From the NCBI RefSeq assembly GCF_963678635.1, contig NC_087071.1:3363624-3427623 (forward strand): a stretch of DNA of 64,000 nt, read 5' to 3'. The position numbers and the translations under genes were made by a program. The DNA is from Symsagittifera roscoffensis. Lineage: Eukaryota > Xenacoelomorpha > Acoela > Convolutidae. The notes beneath the pieces are model-generated. The model was not told where the DNA came from. It ran no database searches and worked only from the letters and a program-made list of their open reading frames with translations. Positions 20,955 through 32,789 of this stretch are shown here, piece by piece; position 1 is the first letter of the stretch; every line of letters begins with the position of its first letter.

Positions 20955-21530
20955 GGTGACGAATCAACAGCAAGGGAGGAAATTCAGAGCGAGCGCAATC
21001 GTCGTATGCAGAGCACGAAGCTATGTAATAGTGCGAAACTTAATTTCGTGCGACTGTAAGTGATGACTGTAAATGATGAGTAGCTGTCGTCCTTTTTTGG
21101 CTAAATTTGTCAGCTAGTCAGTTAATAACATTAACATGCGAGGACAATGGTCCTGCCCTTCCTGTACAGGCAAAAATTAGGCGGTCAAAATAATCATGTT
21201 CGACATAAACCTGTCGTTGCTCGTACTTCAGCTTTTTTGCAATTTCATGCTGTTTGTAAGTTTCGTCGATGATTCTTGAGCAGGTCTTGGCATGTGGATT
21301 GAAAACGTTCACGTCAAAGTAGGTTTTACTGAGCCGTTATTCCCATAACCCATTGGCTTTGATATCTAACCCTGCTGCATCATCAGTGCTAGTAGACTTC
21401 TAATCAAGGCTGCGCATCATTTCGACATCATAGCAAACTTCGTTCATCAAATCAGCAAAAACATCTCGCATCTAGTTGTCTTTCTTTTTTAGTGAATCCA
21501 CCTTTGGGCCAATGTAAACCATGACTGGTT
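20955..21530 (-). pseudogene. PD-(D/E)XK-like C-terminal fragment, copy 1 (broken)
   Basis: In pieces it reads WPKGGFTKKERQLDARC, LDIKANGLWE, stop, RLSKTYFDVNVFNPHAKT, then KYEQRQVYVEHDYFDRLIFA and finally KLSFALLHSFVLCIRR. It is co-linear with the better copy at 23985-24480. I remember this pattern from C-terminal regions of RT-bearing predicted proteins in cnidarians and other invertebrates. The LDI and FDV(K/N) spacing suits a PD-(D/E)XK nuclease, and here the Lys is Asn. Confidence 0.5.
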
Positions 21531-22674
21531 TTCAAAAGCTCACCGCACATCCATTTCTACAGGAAGTTACTTGCTTTCCATCCATATCTTAATACAACTC
21601 CGTCTCTGAATTCCGCCTTTGTTAAAAAAAATTATATCGTTTCGGCGAGGATGCGTTTAGCCAGTTGAATGAACCTTTTGATGTTAAAATCAACAATTAA
21701 TTTTCAAATTCTGACAAACTATTCCTTTCTTCGACTGATTTTGATTAGTTGCTTTTCCTTTTTAATAGTAATCGCATTATGTTCATGTTGTTGGTTAGTG
21801 TCTTTGATTTTCACCTACGCTAATGAACAATTATTGTGGAAATTGAACTTTTGTTTATTTGATCTTCAGTCAAAGTCAGGTTCAAACCTCCATCTATCAC
21901 AGGGAGAGAGAACAACCTGCGAAGCTTTTTTCTAAATGTGTTTTTAAGGAGAGCTTGTATGAGTTTATTAGCTAAAATATTCTCAAGTTTCTCAAAAAGA
22001 GCAGTGTTAGGATTTATCCGAGCAATGAAAACTAATTTTGGTTGTATCTGTGGGGATTTGAGAAAATTTTCCATGTTGCGCTAGCTTCTTATCGTGCTTT
22101 GCGGTTTTTTCCAGCACAAATTTCCTACGAAATTATTCATCGCCTATAACAAAAGCGAGGACTCTATGCCCATCGACAATATCTACTAATTCTTTTTTGA
22201 GTACTTCTTTTGCTTTGATTAAAAAAATTCGAAATAATCAACCCTAATTTTGCGTGTTCTCAGGATATTTTCAGGGATTGCGAACCTTGCTTCTACAACA
22301 GACTTCTCAAAATTTCAAATTATCCGAGTAAATTTGCTTATTAACGACTATTCACAATTTTCACCAAAGTCGTACTTCAAAAAATATCTCAAATTTTGAA
22401 ATGAATGAAACTTTGGTAGGGGGTCATTGCAGGGTATAGATTTGACCTACAGTGTTGTGATTGCTTAATTTTTCAAGTTTCCGAGATATGACTTTTTTCT
22501 ATTTAAACTTTTTTTCGAAGTTTTGGATTCAAAAACGTTCCCAAAATTTCAAAAACATGATTCTTCGGGGTTATATTGAGTTAAATGTGAACCACGTTTT
22601 AAATTAAGTTTCTCCCAGGGTTGCAGATATGGCCCCCAAGTTTGAAGATTCAGATTTTTAAGTCTTCTGAGATC
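21531..22674. other. No gene recognised
   Basis: AT-rich. Open frames at 21669-21935 (+) and 21820-22074 (-) overlap and have no features I recognise. Confidence 0.4.
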
Positions 22675-23040
22675 AACCATCCATTATTGCATTGTTCCAA
22701 CCAACAAGCCATCCGTTTACCTAGATATCAATTCATCTAGCAATTGATCAATGCAACAACATGTATTCTTCCGATCATCTATACATCCTGCAAGCCATCA
22801 AGCCAATCGATCATTAATAGGCATTTTCATCAAGCTTTCATTCAGCCACCAATCCCTCTAGTCCTCCAACAAGCCATCCGTCCAAGTCGTTCATTCATCA
22901 AGCGATCCATCCATCAAGCCATGTATCCAACCAAGCAGCCATCAAGCTAATCTTTCATCTATCGGATTATCCATTTAGCTATCCATCGATCAATCCATCC
23001 ATCTGTCCGTCCAGCCATCCATCCATCTATCCGTCAAGAT
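22675..23040. repeat. Degenerate CATC/CCAT-rich simple repeat
   Basis: A long run of CCATC, CATCAAGC and ATCCATCC words with a 4-bp bias, broken by substitutions. It accounts for the small open frame 22744-22950, whose Ser/Pro/Ile-rich peptide is a product of the repeat. Confidence 0.75.
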
Positions 23041-23984
23041 AAACTGCCCAACCCAAAAATCCAATCATGGAGGACTGTAAAGAGTATTTCTGAGCACCAA
23101 ACATGATTTAAAAAGATTGTGAAGCCACTACACATTATTTTTTTTGTTGTTTCAGTCTTTTATCCGAAACCGTTTAGCGTCTGAGCAGTAACTAGAAAAA
23201 GTTAGGGTTTTTAGCGAATGGAACCCTTGTTAAATTCGCTAAAAACCGTTTAGCGTCTGATCAGTTGTTAGAAAAGATTACCGTTGTAGGCTAATTAGAT
23301 TATATTTGTGAATCAAGCAGCTTTTTTTTATTTTTCCTCATGTAGTCACAATGATGAGCTTGATTTCTGCCTCTCACTATGAACATTGTCCTAAAAACGT
23401 TTTTCACAGATAGCAATTGAGACGTTTTGAAAAGTTAAAATCAAAGCTTCCTTTTCAGTCTTGATTTTTTTCCCAATTTATAGCGCTACCACACCCTCAT
23501 TTTAGATGTATCAGTAAACAGTAGGCTCTTCTCTGTCTTTCTGTAAAAAACTGACAAGCTGAAAACCGTTGATCGAAAAATAGTTTTTCGGCAAAAGTCA
23601 TTCATTAATCACTCAAAATACTGAAACTGATACAATTCATCGATTCATTGAACTGAAACCTCGCCTGCTGATGTTCGTCTGGGCCTACTTTCATAACAAT
23701 TTCGGCATCCAAAACACTTGTTCCTGGCGTTTCGCCTGTCACTCTAACTCATGTTGCAAGATTATCCATCACTGATCTATGTTTAGGGATTCCAACCCTT
23801 TAATCCCTTCAATCATAAAGTTTTCGTAATAATAAAAATTTTAAAAAACCTAAATTACAAAAGGGGCCCTTCCGTTTAGTTACGGTAAGTGCACAAGCTG
23901 GATAGGGCCATACCAGCGATATAAAAATGCATATATATCAGCAATGAAGTCTTAAATCAGCATTAAATGCATCGTCGTAATAGT
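23041..23984. other. No gene recognised
   Basis: AT-rich spacer. A 22-bp phrase ending ACCGTTTAGCGTCTGA occurs twice (near 23,170 and 23,247). Confidence 0.4.
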
Positions 23985-24480
23985 AATTTATCTTAGCCGT
24001 CCTTCCTCTACAATAGCGCTCACGGAGTTGTCGATAAATTGAACTTTGCGTAGCGATCTGCGCCCCCTTATACAAAGGATAGAGCTCCTCAGGAGTGCGA
24101 AGCTTATTTTAGTTCTTATGTAGTTTATAGATTCTGGATAGCTCTCTTGTCTTTTTTCACTTAGTTTTTCGGCTAATCGCAGCATCGTCCGCGTGGCTGT
24201 TGGAGCAGCGCCACCGGTGCATCCAAAAATAAGCGGGCAGAAGCTACTCTGCTCTACGTTTAAAATTCTTTGCTGATATTTGGAGTTCTTCAGCGTTTCG
24301 TGGTATTTGTATGCGTCCTTATGCAGTTTTCGCGATGTTTTAGCATGCGGGTTGAAAATTTTCACATCAAAGAAAGCGCGGCTGAATCGTGAACCCCAGA
24401 GTCCGTTTGCCTTAATGTCAAGTCGTGCCTCATCTCCAGTTGTAGTTGAATTGTTGACAAAGCTTTCGCCTTGCAATGGC
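23985..24480 (-). CDS. PD-(D/E)XK-like C-terminal fragment, copy 2 (open)
   Basis: 162 codons, open from 24476 to 23988. Visible: SDEAR-like start (GDEARLDIKANGLW), then RAFFDVKIFNPHAKT, KYQQRILNVEQSSFCPLIFG, and KISFALLRSSILCIRGRRS. The Asp of LDI with the Asp and Lys of FFDVK has the spacing of a PD-(D/E)XK nuclease core, which is inference. It looks like the C-terminal end of a larger mobile-element protein. It ends about 60 bp before the left terminal repeat of the Penelope-like element and may be unrelated to it. Confidence 0.55.
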
Positions 24481-24536
24481 TGAAGTTTCGGCTCAATCTC
24501 GTTATAGTAATAAAATCATAAGAATCAAAATACCTT

Positions 24537-24707
24537 TGTTTGACTGTTGTCGACTGATGATCAGTCTCTCTTTCCTTCTATCATTGTTTTTCACAATCAT
24601 CTTTTTAACATTCTATTCAACCGTGCTTTGTTTTTAAATTTTTGATGACTGATGATGGAGTATTTCTCCGAAAAACTTTTCAATTCACTGATAATTATGT
24701 TCAAGAT
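24537..24707 (+). repeat. Penelope-like left terminal repeat (pLTR)
   Basis: Closely matches 32790-32949. The first codons of the element's ORF (MTDDGVFLRKTFQ) lie within it, and the right copy still encodes the matching MTDDEVFLRKAFQ, so the coding start is part of the terminal repeat. Confidence 0.75.
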
Positions 24708-25073
24708 TTTACAATGCAGTCTATTTTACCACTACGACTCCTTGGAATGGAACAGGAGAGACAGCATAAATTTCGTTTCCTTTATCAATACCAACGGGCA
24801 AATTTACAGTCACATCACAATATTCAGAGAGTTTCCTGCTTGGACCAGTGTTTGAAGAACAAAGTCGTGCCTGAGTTTCTACTTTTTCGTAACGCAAAAA
24901 ATGTTTGTTTCGATCAAGAAACTGTCAAAAACTTCCAAAGGAAATTGTTAACCAAAGAAGTGGCTCGAGCTCGAGCTGAACGAGCGAAGCTAGAAAGTAA
25001 GCTCACCGAATCAAGAGTTGCTTTCATAGAGAACCTAGCGGGTTGCCTTGTTCCATTCGTAATAAAAGTGTAG
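24642..25073 (+). pseudogene. Penelope-like ORF, N-terminal part
   Basis: Open from within the left terminal repeat. CLDQCLKNKVVPEFLLFRNA and the following Lys/Glu-rich helix (KEVARARAERAKLESKL) match the helical N-terminus of Penelope-like RT proteins. The last codons before 25060 (ENLAGCLVPF) belong to the element. The residues after that come from the gypsy LTR. Confidence 0.65.
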
Positions 25074-25271
25074 GTTTACCAATGGTAACTAAGATATCTA
25101 ACTAAAATTAAAACAGAATAAAACGTAATAAGAGAATTAAAACTGACTGAAGTCTAAAAAGAGCAACCAGTGACTCGAAGTCCAATGGACTTCGTAGAGT
25201 GTACATTAACTGGTACTTGATTAAACATTAAAGGTCAAGGTTATAACATACTAAAATACTAAAGCACAACA
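25060..25271 (-). repeat. gypsy 3' LTR
   Basis: Pairs with 31065-31276. In element orientation it begins TGTTGTGC and ends CTACACTTTTATTA. It contains ATTGGACTTC/GAAGTCCAAT, a short palindrome present in both LTRs. Confidence 0.85.
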
Positions 25272-26058
25272 TTACCCACTGCACAAAAATGTATATCTGC
25301 CCGCTCTTCGATGTAGCCAATATCACTCATATACTCCATTCTCACCTCACTACACCAGGGCCGAAGTTGAAACAAAAAGTAACCGCGTTTAGCACCAATG
25401 GAAAATTACAGAGAGTACAAATTACAATGGAGGTGATTATATGGTAATATATACAGGCTACCTACAAGTTTACCCAGATATCTACAGTAAATGTACAAAT
25501 TGATATGTACAATTGGGATTATGTGGCATTTTTACAAATAAGAAAAACTAACCTAAATCACTAACTAATTAGAATGGGTAATCCACTGGATAGAAGCTCA
25601 AGCAAATAAAAGAAATATAATGGTACGAGTTTAAAAGTTTTTAGAGTTTCAAATCGTGGCGTTAAATTTGTCATGAAAGCTATCGGCCTCCCTCCTTGCA
25701 TCTGCATCAATGCCTGATGATATGTCGCTTCCGTCCTCATCCTGATTGTTCGTACCAAGTTCTACCAATGGAGATGGTAAACTCGCGACATTTGATGTTC
25801 GAGAAGTGGTTGTTGAGAAAGAGCCTTGTGTGGCTTCCGCCACCAGCGTTGGGTGCCAAGGTATATCTCCAACTGATGTCAACTAATCTGAAGTGGACGC
25901 CATAGAATAAATTGTCTGAGTCCGTGGGCTCTTTGAGTTGGAGAACGTAATTAGAGGTTCGTCATCGGAGTCTTTTACACTGATGGTCACCGTTCCATGC
26001 GTCACTTAGTCAATAAAACGCCTGTCTCCGTAAAATTTAGGGGGACCTGGATTTCTTC
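25272..26058 (-). other. gypsy 3' internal region, weak tail ORF
   Basis: It lies between integrase and the 3' LTR. A minus-strand frame at 25649-25882 is Ser/Thr/Asp-rich without recognised domains. No env-like signal peptide or membrane span is visible. Confidence 0.4.
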
Positions 26059-26601
26059 TTAAGTCTCTAATGTCTTCTCCAGAGAGCTGTCTAATCTGAT
26101 TGGGTCATCGCTTGTGCTCGTTGGAATAGTGGTCGTTGTCTTCGTGTTCATTTGGCTTGATAAGGTGCTTCTAGGCTGATCTAAATCACTATGCAAATTA
26201 ACAGTCGGTGTATTACATACAGTTTCCGCGTCCGTACCCAAGTAATCGTCAATTACTTTATCCCAAAGGTCTAACTCTAGCGATGGATCTAAATTATTAA
26301 ACGTGGATTTTGAACCTTTCGTGATCGGGGTGTTGGTTCTCCTCATTTTATCTGCCTTTCCTCCCGTTGGTATCTAACGCGACGATGGGCCTCCTGCATT
26401 TGAGTCCGGTCTCATAAACGGGGAGTTTCTTTTTCGCTTGCCTGCTAAATCATGATTGTTAATTAGTGGGTTCGGTACTGCCGAAAATTTACTAGGGACC
26501 GACGGTTGGGTTTTATTAAAAGCTAAGTCAGATTTTCTGATCACATGTCCGCTGTCTAATGTAACCGTGTGCTTCGTGTCTGACAATGACTTTCCCCCCA
26601 A
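26059..26601 (-). pseudogene. gypsy integrase C-terminal module and Ser/Thr-rich tail
   Basis: 26601-26374 carries KHTVTLDSGHVIRKSDL, the small beta-barrel found at the C-terminus of gypsy integrases. It continues, after a break, into 26346-26059, a Thr/Ser/Asp-rich peptide of no known fold. Confidence 0.55.
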
Positions 26602-26758
26602 TGGTTTAAAGTATGGTTCGCCTTCCCTCCGGTTAACTGTCTTCCTAAACCAGTCACCTCCTTGGCAGAACGGGTTTGACAGTGGGGCTCGCTGGAGTTT
26701 CTGTCGACTTTATCCGAGGGGTCACCCTCATACCCTCTTTTGTCCAATGCTATGTTTT

Positions 26759-27819
26759 CTAGATAGCCATCCTCAAACGCGTCGTCTGCTCCCCAGTCTT
26801 GTGCTCTATCCTTTCTAAACTAATCGCGTGAGAGACCAGAGTTTTCCAAAACCTGTTGGGGGATCTATTAAAATGTTTTGCAAAAGGAGAGCATCCAATG
26901 GATGATTGTTTCGTCGAACGAATATTCCAGATGATAATATCAATAGCCAAATTTAGAGATGGTTTTGGTTCGTTAAACGACATTGCCAGAAATTTAGCTT
27001 TAACAGTGTAAATGAGTCGTTCTACGACTACGTTGAATCTGTGATCCCCAACAGTACATAAAATAAAATTAATATGATTCTTCTCGCAGAAGTTTCTAAA
27101 TTTGAAAGAAGTAAAACATGACCCATGGTCGGCTCCTATAGATTTTGGAAATCCGCGAAGGTGGCAATAATCTGTCATGAAAGATAAAATTGAAGAAGCC
27201 GAGGTGTTGTTCACTTCTTTTGCTGACGGGAACTTTGAGAAGCGATCGATGCATAACAAAAGGTATTTCGAGTTACCCCAATTTTTTTCCAATGGACTCG
27301 CAAAGTCTAAATCTACTTCTTCATTTGGTTTGGTCAGAATCCGTAACTTATCCGTATTATTCGTCCCTAATATCACTTTTAGGCTCTTACCGGCCTTGAT
27401 GAACTGGATGCAATTTTTCCCGTGATAGTAAGTCTCCCTGTATAGATGTGGCCACCAAATGTTCTCTTCCAAGGTTTTCATCCCGAACTGTCTTGGGTGT
27501 GTTTCATGCAGTAATGACAGGAATGGCGACCTTAGAGCTGCTGGTACTATCAATTTGTTATCGTTAAATAACAATCCTTCTTTAACGTGAATGTCTCTCT
27601 GAAAGTTCTTTAGGTAGGCTCCGAACTTATCCAATTTATCCAGAATTTATCCAATCTGCCTTCCTCTACTGCCTTCTTCACCTCCTTGAGGATTTTGTCT
27701 TGGTCCGTCATCAGTTTCATTAGCTTGTTTGAGCAATGATCTTTAAGAGATGGCGGAGTGTCTGGTAATTTGAGATCTCCCTTGTACTTGACCAGTAGTT
27801 TCTTCTGTAAATCTGACAT
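26759..27819 (-). pseudogene. gypsy integrase
   Basis: 27634-26759 is open for 291 codons. It has the N-terminal zinc-binding region remnant (HETHPRQFGMKTLEENIWWP), the core with VDLDFASPL, the second Asp in ADHGSC, and the Glu in VVERLIYTVK in place of the usual GQVER. All three catalytic acids can be placed. 27819-27610 is the preceding linker in another frame. Integrase would insert the cDNA, but the flanking genes are dead. Confidence 0.8.
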
Positions 27820-28139
27820 TGTATCGTTATTGAAGTTTAACGAAATTCCTTTATTTTCTGCCCTGAGGGAAAATTTTAGCCAGTTTGAATGTAATGAATT
27901 CTTGTAAATGTTTTTTCTGATCTGAATTTAATGACCGATTAATTGAAAGTATTGACTGGGCAAGAAAAATTAAAACGGTGTTATCTGATCAATCAAAATA
28001 ATTGAAATCAAATTTTGATAAATTTAGTGGAACACAAACGCTAGTACAGGACTCTGAACGTGAGTGATTGGAATTACAAATTCTATCCGTGTCGTTCACA
28101 TAGTTCAGAATATTCGAGAAGAACGATGCTAAGCGATAA

Positions 28140-28874
28140 TTATTTCTTTACGCCCATTGGATTATTAAAATCCAAATTGCTGATCGTGTTTACATCCACT
28201 GGATTATACAGTTTGTTCTTTTTACAATTATTCTTTTTACAATCACTATTTACAGAGAGGTTTTCTAGAATCTTTTGTACTGTAGCCACTATAAATTCGC
28301 TATCATAGTGAGAGGTTGGGAGTGCTTTTCCTGAAGGTAATCTCGGCAATAAATCTGTAAATCCCATTTCTTTTCCCGGCATATGTTTGATCTTGAAATT
28401 AAATGGTAAAAGTCGGTTTACCCAAGGGGTTAGTCTGCTGTGCATAGTTTTGTAACTCTGATTCGCATTTAGTGCTGATAGCAATGCCTTATGGTCCGTT
28501 ACAATTTCGAACTCAGCACCATACAAGTAATTTTTAAAGTGCTCTGTCGCCCAGACTACTCCGAACAATTCAAGTTCATTAGTCGAGTATTTACTTTCGT
28601 GATTATTTAAAAATTGGGAAGCGAATGCTATTGTTAACCAATTCTCCCCATCTCATTGTTCTAGGGTGGCTCCCAGGCCGCTATGAGAAGCGTCTGTCTT
28701 AAGTCTTGACATCCTTTTTATGTCAAAATGGTTGTTCTCTGTGATGTTACTTATTTGTTGTTTTAGTTTTTCAAACGCCTTCGTATGCTCGTCGTTCCAT
28801 TGGTAAACTGATTTCTTTACGAGAAGTGGTTGTAAGGGAGAATTTAGGGATGACAAGTTTGGGACGAATTTCAT
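28140..28874 (-). pseudogene. gypsy RNase H
   Basis: 28874-28653 joins the RT thumb to RNase H (RLKTDASHSGLGATLEQ, with the first Asp). 28568-28140 continues (FEIVTDHKALLSALN, LPFNFKIKHMPGKEMGFTDL). The motifs are those of Ty3/gypsy RNase H. A stop near 28,655 splits it. Confidence 0.8.
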
Positions 28875-29657
28875 ATACTGATTGATTCACCCAAAGAATG
28901 ACCTTAGTTCGGAAATGTTTTTGGGATTTGGTAGGCTTTTTATCGAATCTGATAACGGTCCGTAGTATCCCGTTAAAAACCTATAGGTCTCGGTGGTTTC
29001 GCCGCCCACAATACTTAAGTTACACTGTTTGCTGGTTTCTGTACATAATTGTAGTTGACTGTACGCATTTATTAGATCTAGACTACTAAATCAAACTTCT
29101 CCTGACTCTTTGCTTGACAGTTGGAGCGCTATGTTGTCTATCAGTTCATGTATGTTTGGCATTTGATATTTGTTCTTGAATATCTGGTTATTTAATAGTT
29201 TCGAGTCTAATACCAACTTGATGCTACCGTCTTTTTTTCTTGTACTCACTAATGGACTTATGAAACAATCTTCATCGCTTTTGTTTAGCTTCACAATATG
29301 CCCCTCTTTTTCCATTCTATTTAGTGTCATCTTTACATTATCTAGTAAATGCAGGGAAACTCTTCTACCTTTGGTTTGGATAGGTTAGAATGGAGAGTGA
29401 AAATGTGTAATTTTTCTGTCCAATGGTATCTTCCCAACTTTGTTAAATATTCTTTTGTACTTATGATACAGGTTAAGAATTGTGTCTGAGTTATTGTTTA
29501 ACTTACACAACTCTGGGCGTGATATGTTGTTGACGGGTAGTAGAGGCTGTCGTTGAGCTATCTCGATTCCAATTCTCGGTAGATTGTCGTTTCCCAAGAT
29601 ATTCCTCTCATGTCCAGAAGTGATAAAAAAATGGAGTTTCGTCCGCAATCCATCCAT
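28875..29657 (-). pseudogene. gypsy reverse transcriptase with palm deletion
   Basis: 29330-29091 gives FISPLVSTRKKDGSIKLVLD and YQMPNIHELIDNI, and then, after a TGA near 29,095, FSSLDLINAYSQLQL with the first catalytic Asp. At about 28,950 the text jumps from YRFLTGYYGP to SLPNPKNISELRSFFG, so some 80 residues including the YxDD box are missing. 29657-29385 is the linker from protease. Confidence 0.8.
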
Positions 29658-29898
29658 TGGATTGTAATCTTACTATCACTTTCCCGATGATGTTGATTGT
29701 GTCGTTGATAAACCCGCAGTATAGTTCCCTAGTTTTTTTCTCTACCGGGTGTATTTTTAATTGGGGATTTCTCAACTTCAATTCGTGTAGGACGTTTTGC
29801 TTCAGGAGGCTCACTGGGCTTGCAGAATCCACTGCAATGTTCAACTTAACTATCGGATCGTCTCCCAGTCCGATTTTGACTAATTTCTTGGTTTCCAA
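29608..29898 (-). pseudogene. gypsy aspartic protease
   Basis: Reads NIAVDSASPVSLLKQNVL, the Asp-Ser-Ala active-site loop, followed by IIGKVIVRLQSNG, the flap-side strands. The polyprotein frame ends at 29608. Confidence 0.65.
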
Positions 29899-30042
29899 GC
29901 CATTGGTATCGTATATTGTTCTGATGTTAAGAACGGAATAGTCATCGTTGTCACTTATCCCCTCTTCGGTCCACGCGTTGAACGCTCCGCCAAAATTCTC
30001 TTTGCTTCTTGCTTGAAGGTTTTCTGGGGAATATGAACAATT

Positions 30043-30426
30043 CTAACTATTTACAGTTTCATCTACAGTATTTACAGCGGGTTTTCTTCCTTTCGATTTA
30101 AACAGTCTTCCAAAATGTCCATTATATTTACAAATATTACAAACACTTTCTTTCGCCGGACACAGATTCAAATGACCCTTGGTAAACGCATTCCCGCATT
30201 TCATACAAGTATTTGATTTTTCAATTTTCAGGCTTGGTTCCTTTTTTACATTATTAAAATTTTTGTGCACTCTACAGCTACTTCCTGTCGTGTTGAATGA
30301 TTTAGTCATATTTGCTACTTTAAGGTGGTAATAATAGCCTTTTTCGTCGATGATTGCTTGCTTGAGTACATCCATTGGATTGAGGGTTTCCGAAAGTAGT
30401 CTACGTTGTAAGTCACAATTTCTCAT
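30043..30426 (-). pseudogene. gypsy gag, nucleocapsid part
   Basis: Contains CMKCGNAFTKGHLNLCPA followed by CNICKYNGHFGRLF, two zinc-knuckle-like arrays. In the second the final Cys is Phe. Basic N-terminal half. Binds genomic RNA in active elements. Confidence 0.75.
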
Positions 30427-31065
30427 GTTAAAAATAAATACGTCTCTAATCCACTCCTGTTCTGCATTGATTGCAATTTCACACGATCTTGCTAAATCTG
30501 ATAATGCGCCCTAAAATTGTTCGTAGGATTCTCTATCCTTTTGTTTCCTGCTCAATAGTTTGTATCGGTAAAACATTATTTTAGATGGTTTGATAAAAGG
30601 CGATTCTAGCAGTTCGTAAAATTCTTTGAATGAGATTCCTAGGACTTTTACCCTTGGATGTTTTTGGGCAAAAACTCTTTTTCCTTCCGCCCCTAAGGCC
30701 AAGTACAGAATTGATCTTACTTTTTTGTCGGCCTCATATCTCCTCATTCCTCCGAACTTCCCTTTCTCTTCTGCTAGTCTTTTCTCTTCTGCGTGTTCGT
30801 AGACTCGCATTACTTCTTTATTCCTGGCCTCCCCAGCTTTCCTCTGTTGGTCAGTTTCCTACTCCTGGGCGCCTTCTAGAATCGGTAACGTCGTCTCCCC
30901 TTCCACTGGTTCTTTAAGATTATCTATGTTTAGATTTTCCTTCGCAATGATAGCCAGATGGAATTGGTCTATCCAGTTGTTCCAATGGGTGGGAGGTTCT
31001 ACCGTGTGGTTCGGCCAAAAGGCGGGTATTCCCCGCAGGTTCGAATCAGTAGTTGACTGCGCCAT
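30427..31065 (-). pseudogene. gypsy gag, matrix/capsid part
   Basis: Starts ATG at 31065-31063, where the A is the last LTR base and the following bases are the primer-site-like TGGCGCAGTC. MAQSTTDSNLRGIPAFWPNH and HWNNWIDQFHLAIIAKENL are gag-type, and 30810-30511 continues in another frame (FKEFYELLESPFIKPSKIMF). Stops near 30,860 and 30,511 break it. Confidence 0.7.
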
Positions 31066-31276
31066 AATAAAAGTGTAGGTTTACCACTGGTAACTAAGAT
31101 ATCTAACAAAGATTAAAACAGAATAAAAAGTAATGTGTGAATTGAAACTGACTGTAGTCTAAAAAGAACAACTAGTGACTAGAAGTCCAATGGACTTCGT
31201 AGAATGTACATTAAATGGTACTTGATTAAACATTAAAGGTCAAGGTTACAACATTCTAAAATACTAAATCACGACA
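31065..31276 (-). repeat. gypsy 5' LTR
   Basis: Begins TGTCGTGATTTAG in element orientation and ends TTTTATTA rather than CA. The end is set by the match to the other LTR. TGGCGCAGTC follows at once. Confidence 0.85.
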
Positions 31277-31281
31277 CTTCG

Positions 31282-32789
31282 CCTCAAGTCTTTGGATACA
31301 ATATCAGAGCTGGAAGTTCGACACAACAGGAAAATTTTCAATAAAAAGTAATTGAAAATTTGAGTGCTCTACAGGACCGGCAGTTACTAAACACATCCAA
31401 CTACCTCACTGTTTTGGATAAAATTTGCATCCATATATTCGTCAGTTTAGTTGAAAATTGCTTCGTTTTGGCCCTAAGCATCCTGTGCTCAAGCGTTTCA
31501 ACTAAAAACTATTTCTTGCTCATGTTGATATTCTACTGGACGATCTGAACTGTGCTGATATATCTCCTGAAAAACTGAACAAAATTAATGCTCTCACTGT
31601 GGGTTATACTGCAAAGTCTAGGAGGCAAGGTTTGACGGAAAAGTTACCCGTGCTATCAAGTGCCTGAAAGATCAAAACGTTCCTAATGTTCCGTACGGCA
31701 AAGTTTCTGACTTTTGCATTATGAAAGAAACGACGTATCATCAGAAGTTGCTAGACTTGCTAGCCGTTAAAAACTTTCAGAAAGTTACCATCAACACTCG
31801 AGCCAGTGGGGAAGAAAAGAAAATTCGCTTTTTTTGTTATTCATTCACCGGTGTTTAAACTTATCAAAATAATTTTTACACTAAGTGCTACCTTGTGGTT
31901 CCCAACCAGCTCGCTTTTATGGCCTCTCTAAAGTGCACAAAGTCAATGCACAATTGCGGCCGATCCTTGAAGTTCGCTGTCCAGGAACCCAGTGATGATG
32001 GCTGCTTGGCTTTCTTAGACTTGTCTGCTAAACTTTCCAACGGTTTTGTCTATACCACTTGGAAGAAAACAGACACTTGTGTTATCCTCACTTATCACGC
32101 AACTGATCCCAAGCTCTGGAAATCGAGAACTGTCTCGGGTTTTGTCAACCGGGAATATAAATCCACCAGCACATGGAAGAGTTTTTCGGAAAGCCTGATT
32201 AAAGCCGAAAAAATTCCCAGGAACAACCAGTATCCTAAGGCAGTAGTACAATAGATCATTAACAAGACTCTTAACAACATCTTATTCAAACGCGTTCAGT
32301 GCAGCTGAAAAGTCAAGCCGTGCGCGTTTAGTTTTGTCTCTTCAATACCAAGGTCCACACAGTGAGACCTGGGCTCGTAACATCAAGTAAATTCTTGATA
32401 CTTGCAATACCTATTTCACCATTGAAAAACTAAAACTGAAAAACTGAAAAATCCAAAGTTCCTTTTTCCTTATGTAGTAATATTATTTATCACATTTCTT
32501 GTCGTAGCTTCCCTGTCAACTATGTCGGGCAAACAGTTCGAGGCCTCTCAACCAGGATAAAGCCCTGGAAGAGCAGGAATGCCAGTTTAAGATCAATTCA
32601 CCGAATGACGTCTTCGCAAGTTTCTCTGGACGATGTTAAAGTGCTCGACTCGTCACCATCTCTCAAGGTTTTACTTGCATTACAAGCCCTGCGTATTCGC
32701 TTCATCTGTCCAAGTCTCACAACAAAAGATGAGTATCGGAGCCGCACGCTGACTTATTCCCTCTGAGGTATTCTCCAGAAGAGAAATCT
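31282..32789 (+). pseudogene. Penelope-like ORF, RT remnant and GIY-YIG
   Basis: In frame pieces: SSLWIQYQSWKFDTTGKF, GYTAKSRRQGLTEKLPVL, KVSDFCIMKETTYHQKLLDL, then YGLSKVHKVNAQLRPILEV (near 31,918). Directly after comes LAFLDLSAKLSNGFVYTTWK, which normally follows the RT palm. So the catalytic palm is deleted at about 31,985. Near 32,514-32,560 NYVGQTVRGLSTRIK matches the YIG half of a GIY-YIG nuclease. Several stops and frameshifts. Confidence 0.7.

Larger units (their letters stand above)
25060..31277 (-). mobile_element. Ty3/gypsy LTR retrotransposon, nested and defective
   Basis: LTRs at 25060-25271 and 31065-31276, minus orientation (5' LTR at the right). The host duplication is TTCG (25056-25059 and 31278-31281), or a 5-mer with one mismatch. 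Internal order from right to left: gag, zinc knuckle, protease, RT, RNase H, integrase and a Ser/Thr-rich tail, which is Ty3/gypsy order. The LTRs differ at roughly 18 of 212 positions by eye, so it is old. Multiple stops, and the RT palm is deleted. Confidence 0.9.

Noticed and set aside
22744-22950. Ser/Pro/Ile-rich peptide frame
   Set aside because: Product of the CATC/CCAT simple repeat.
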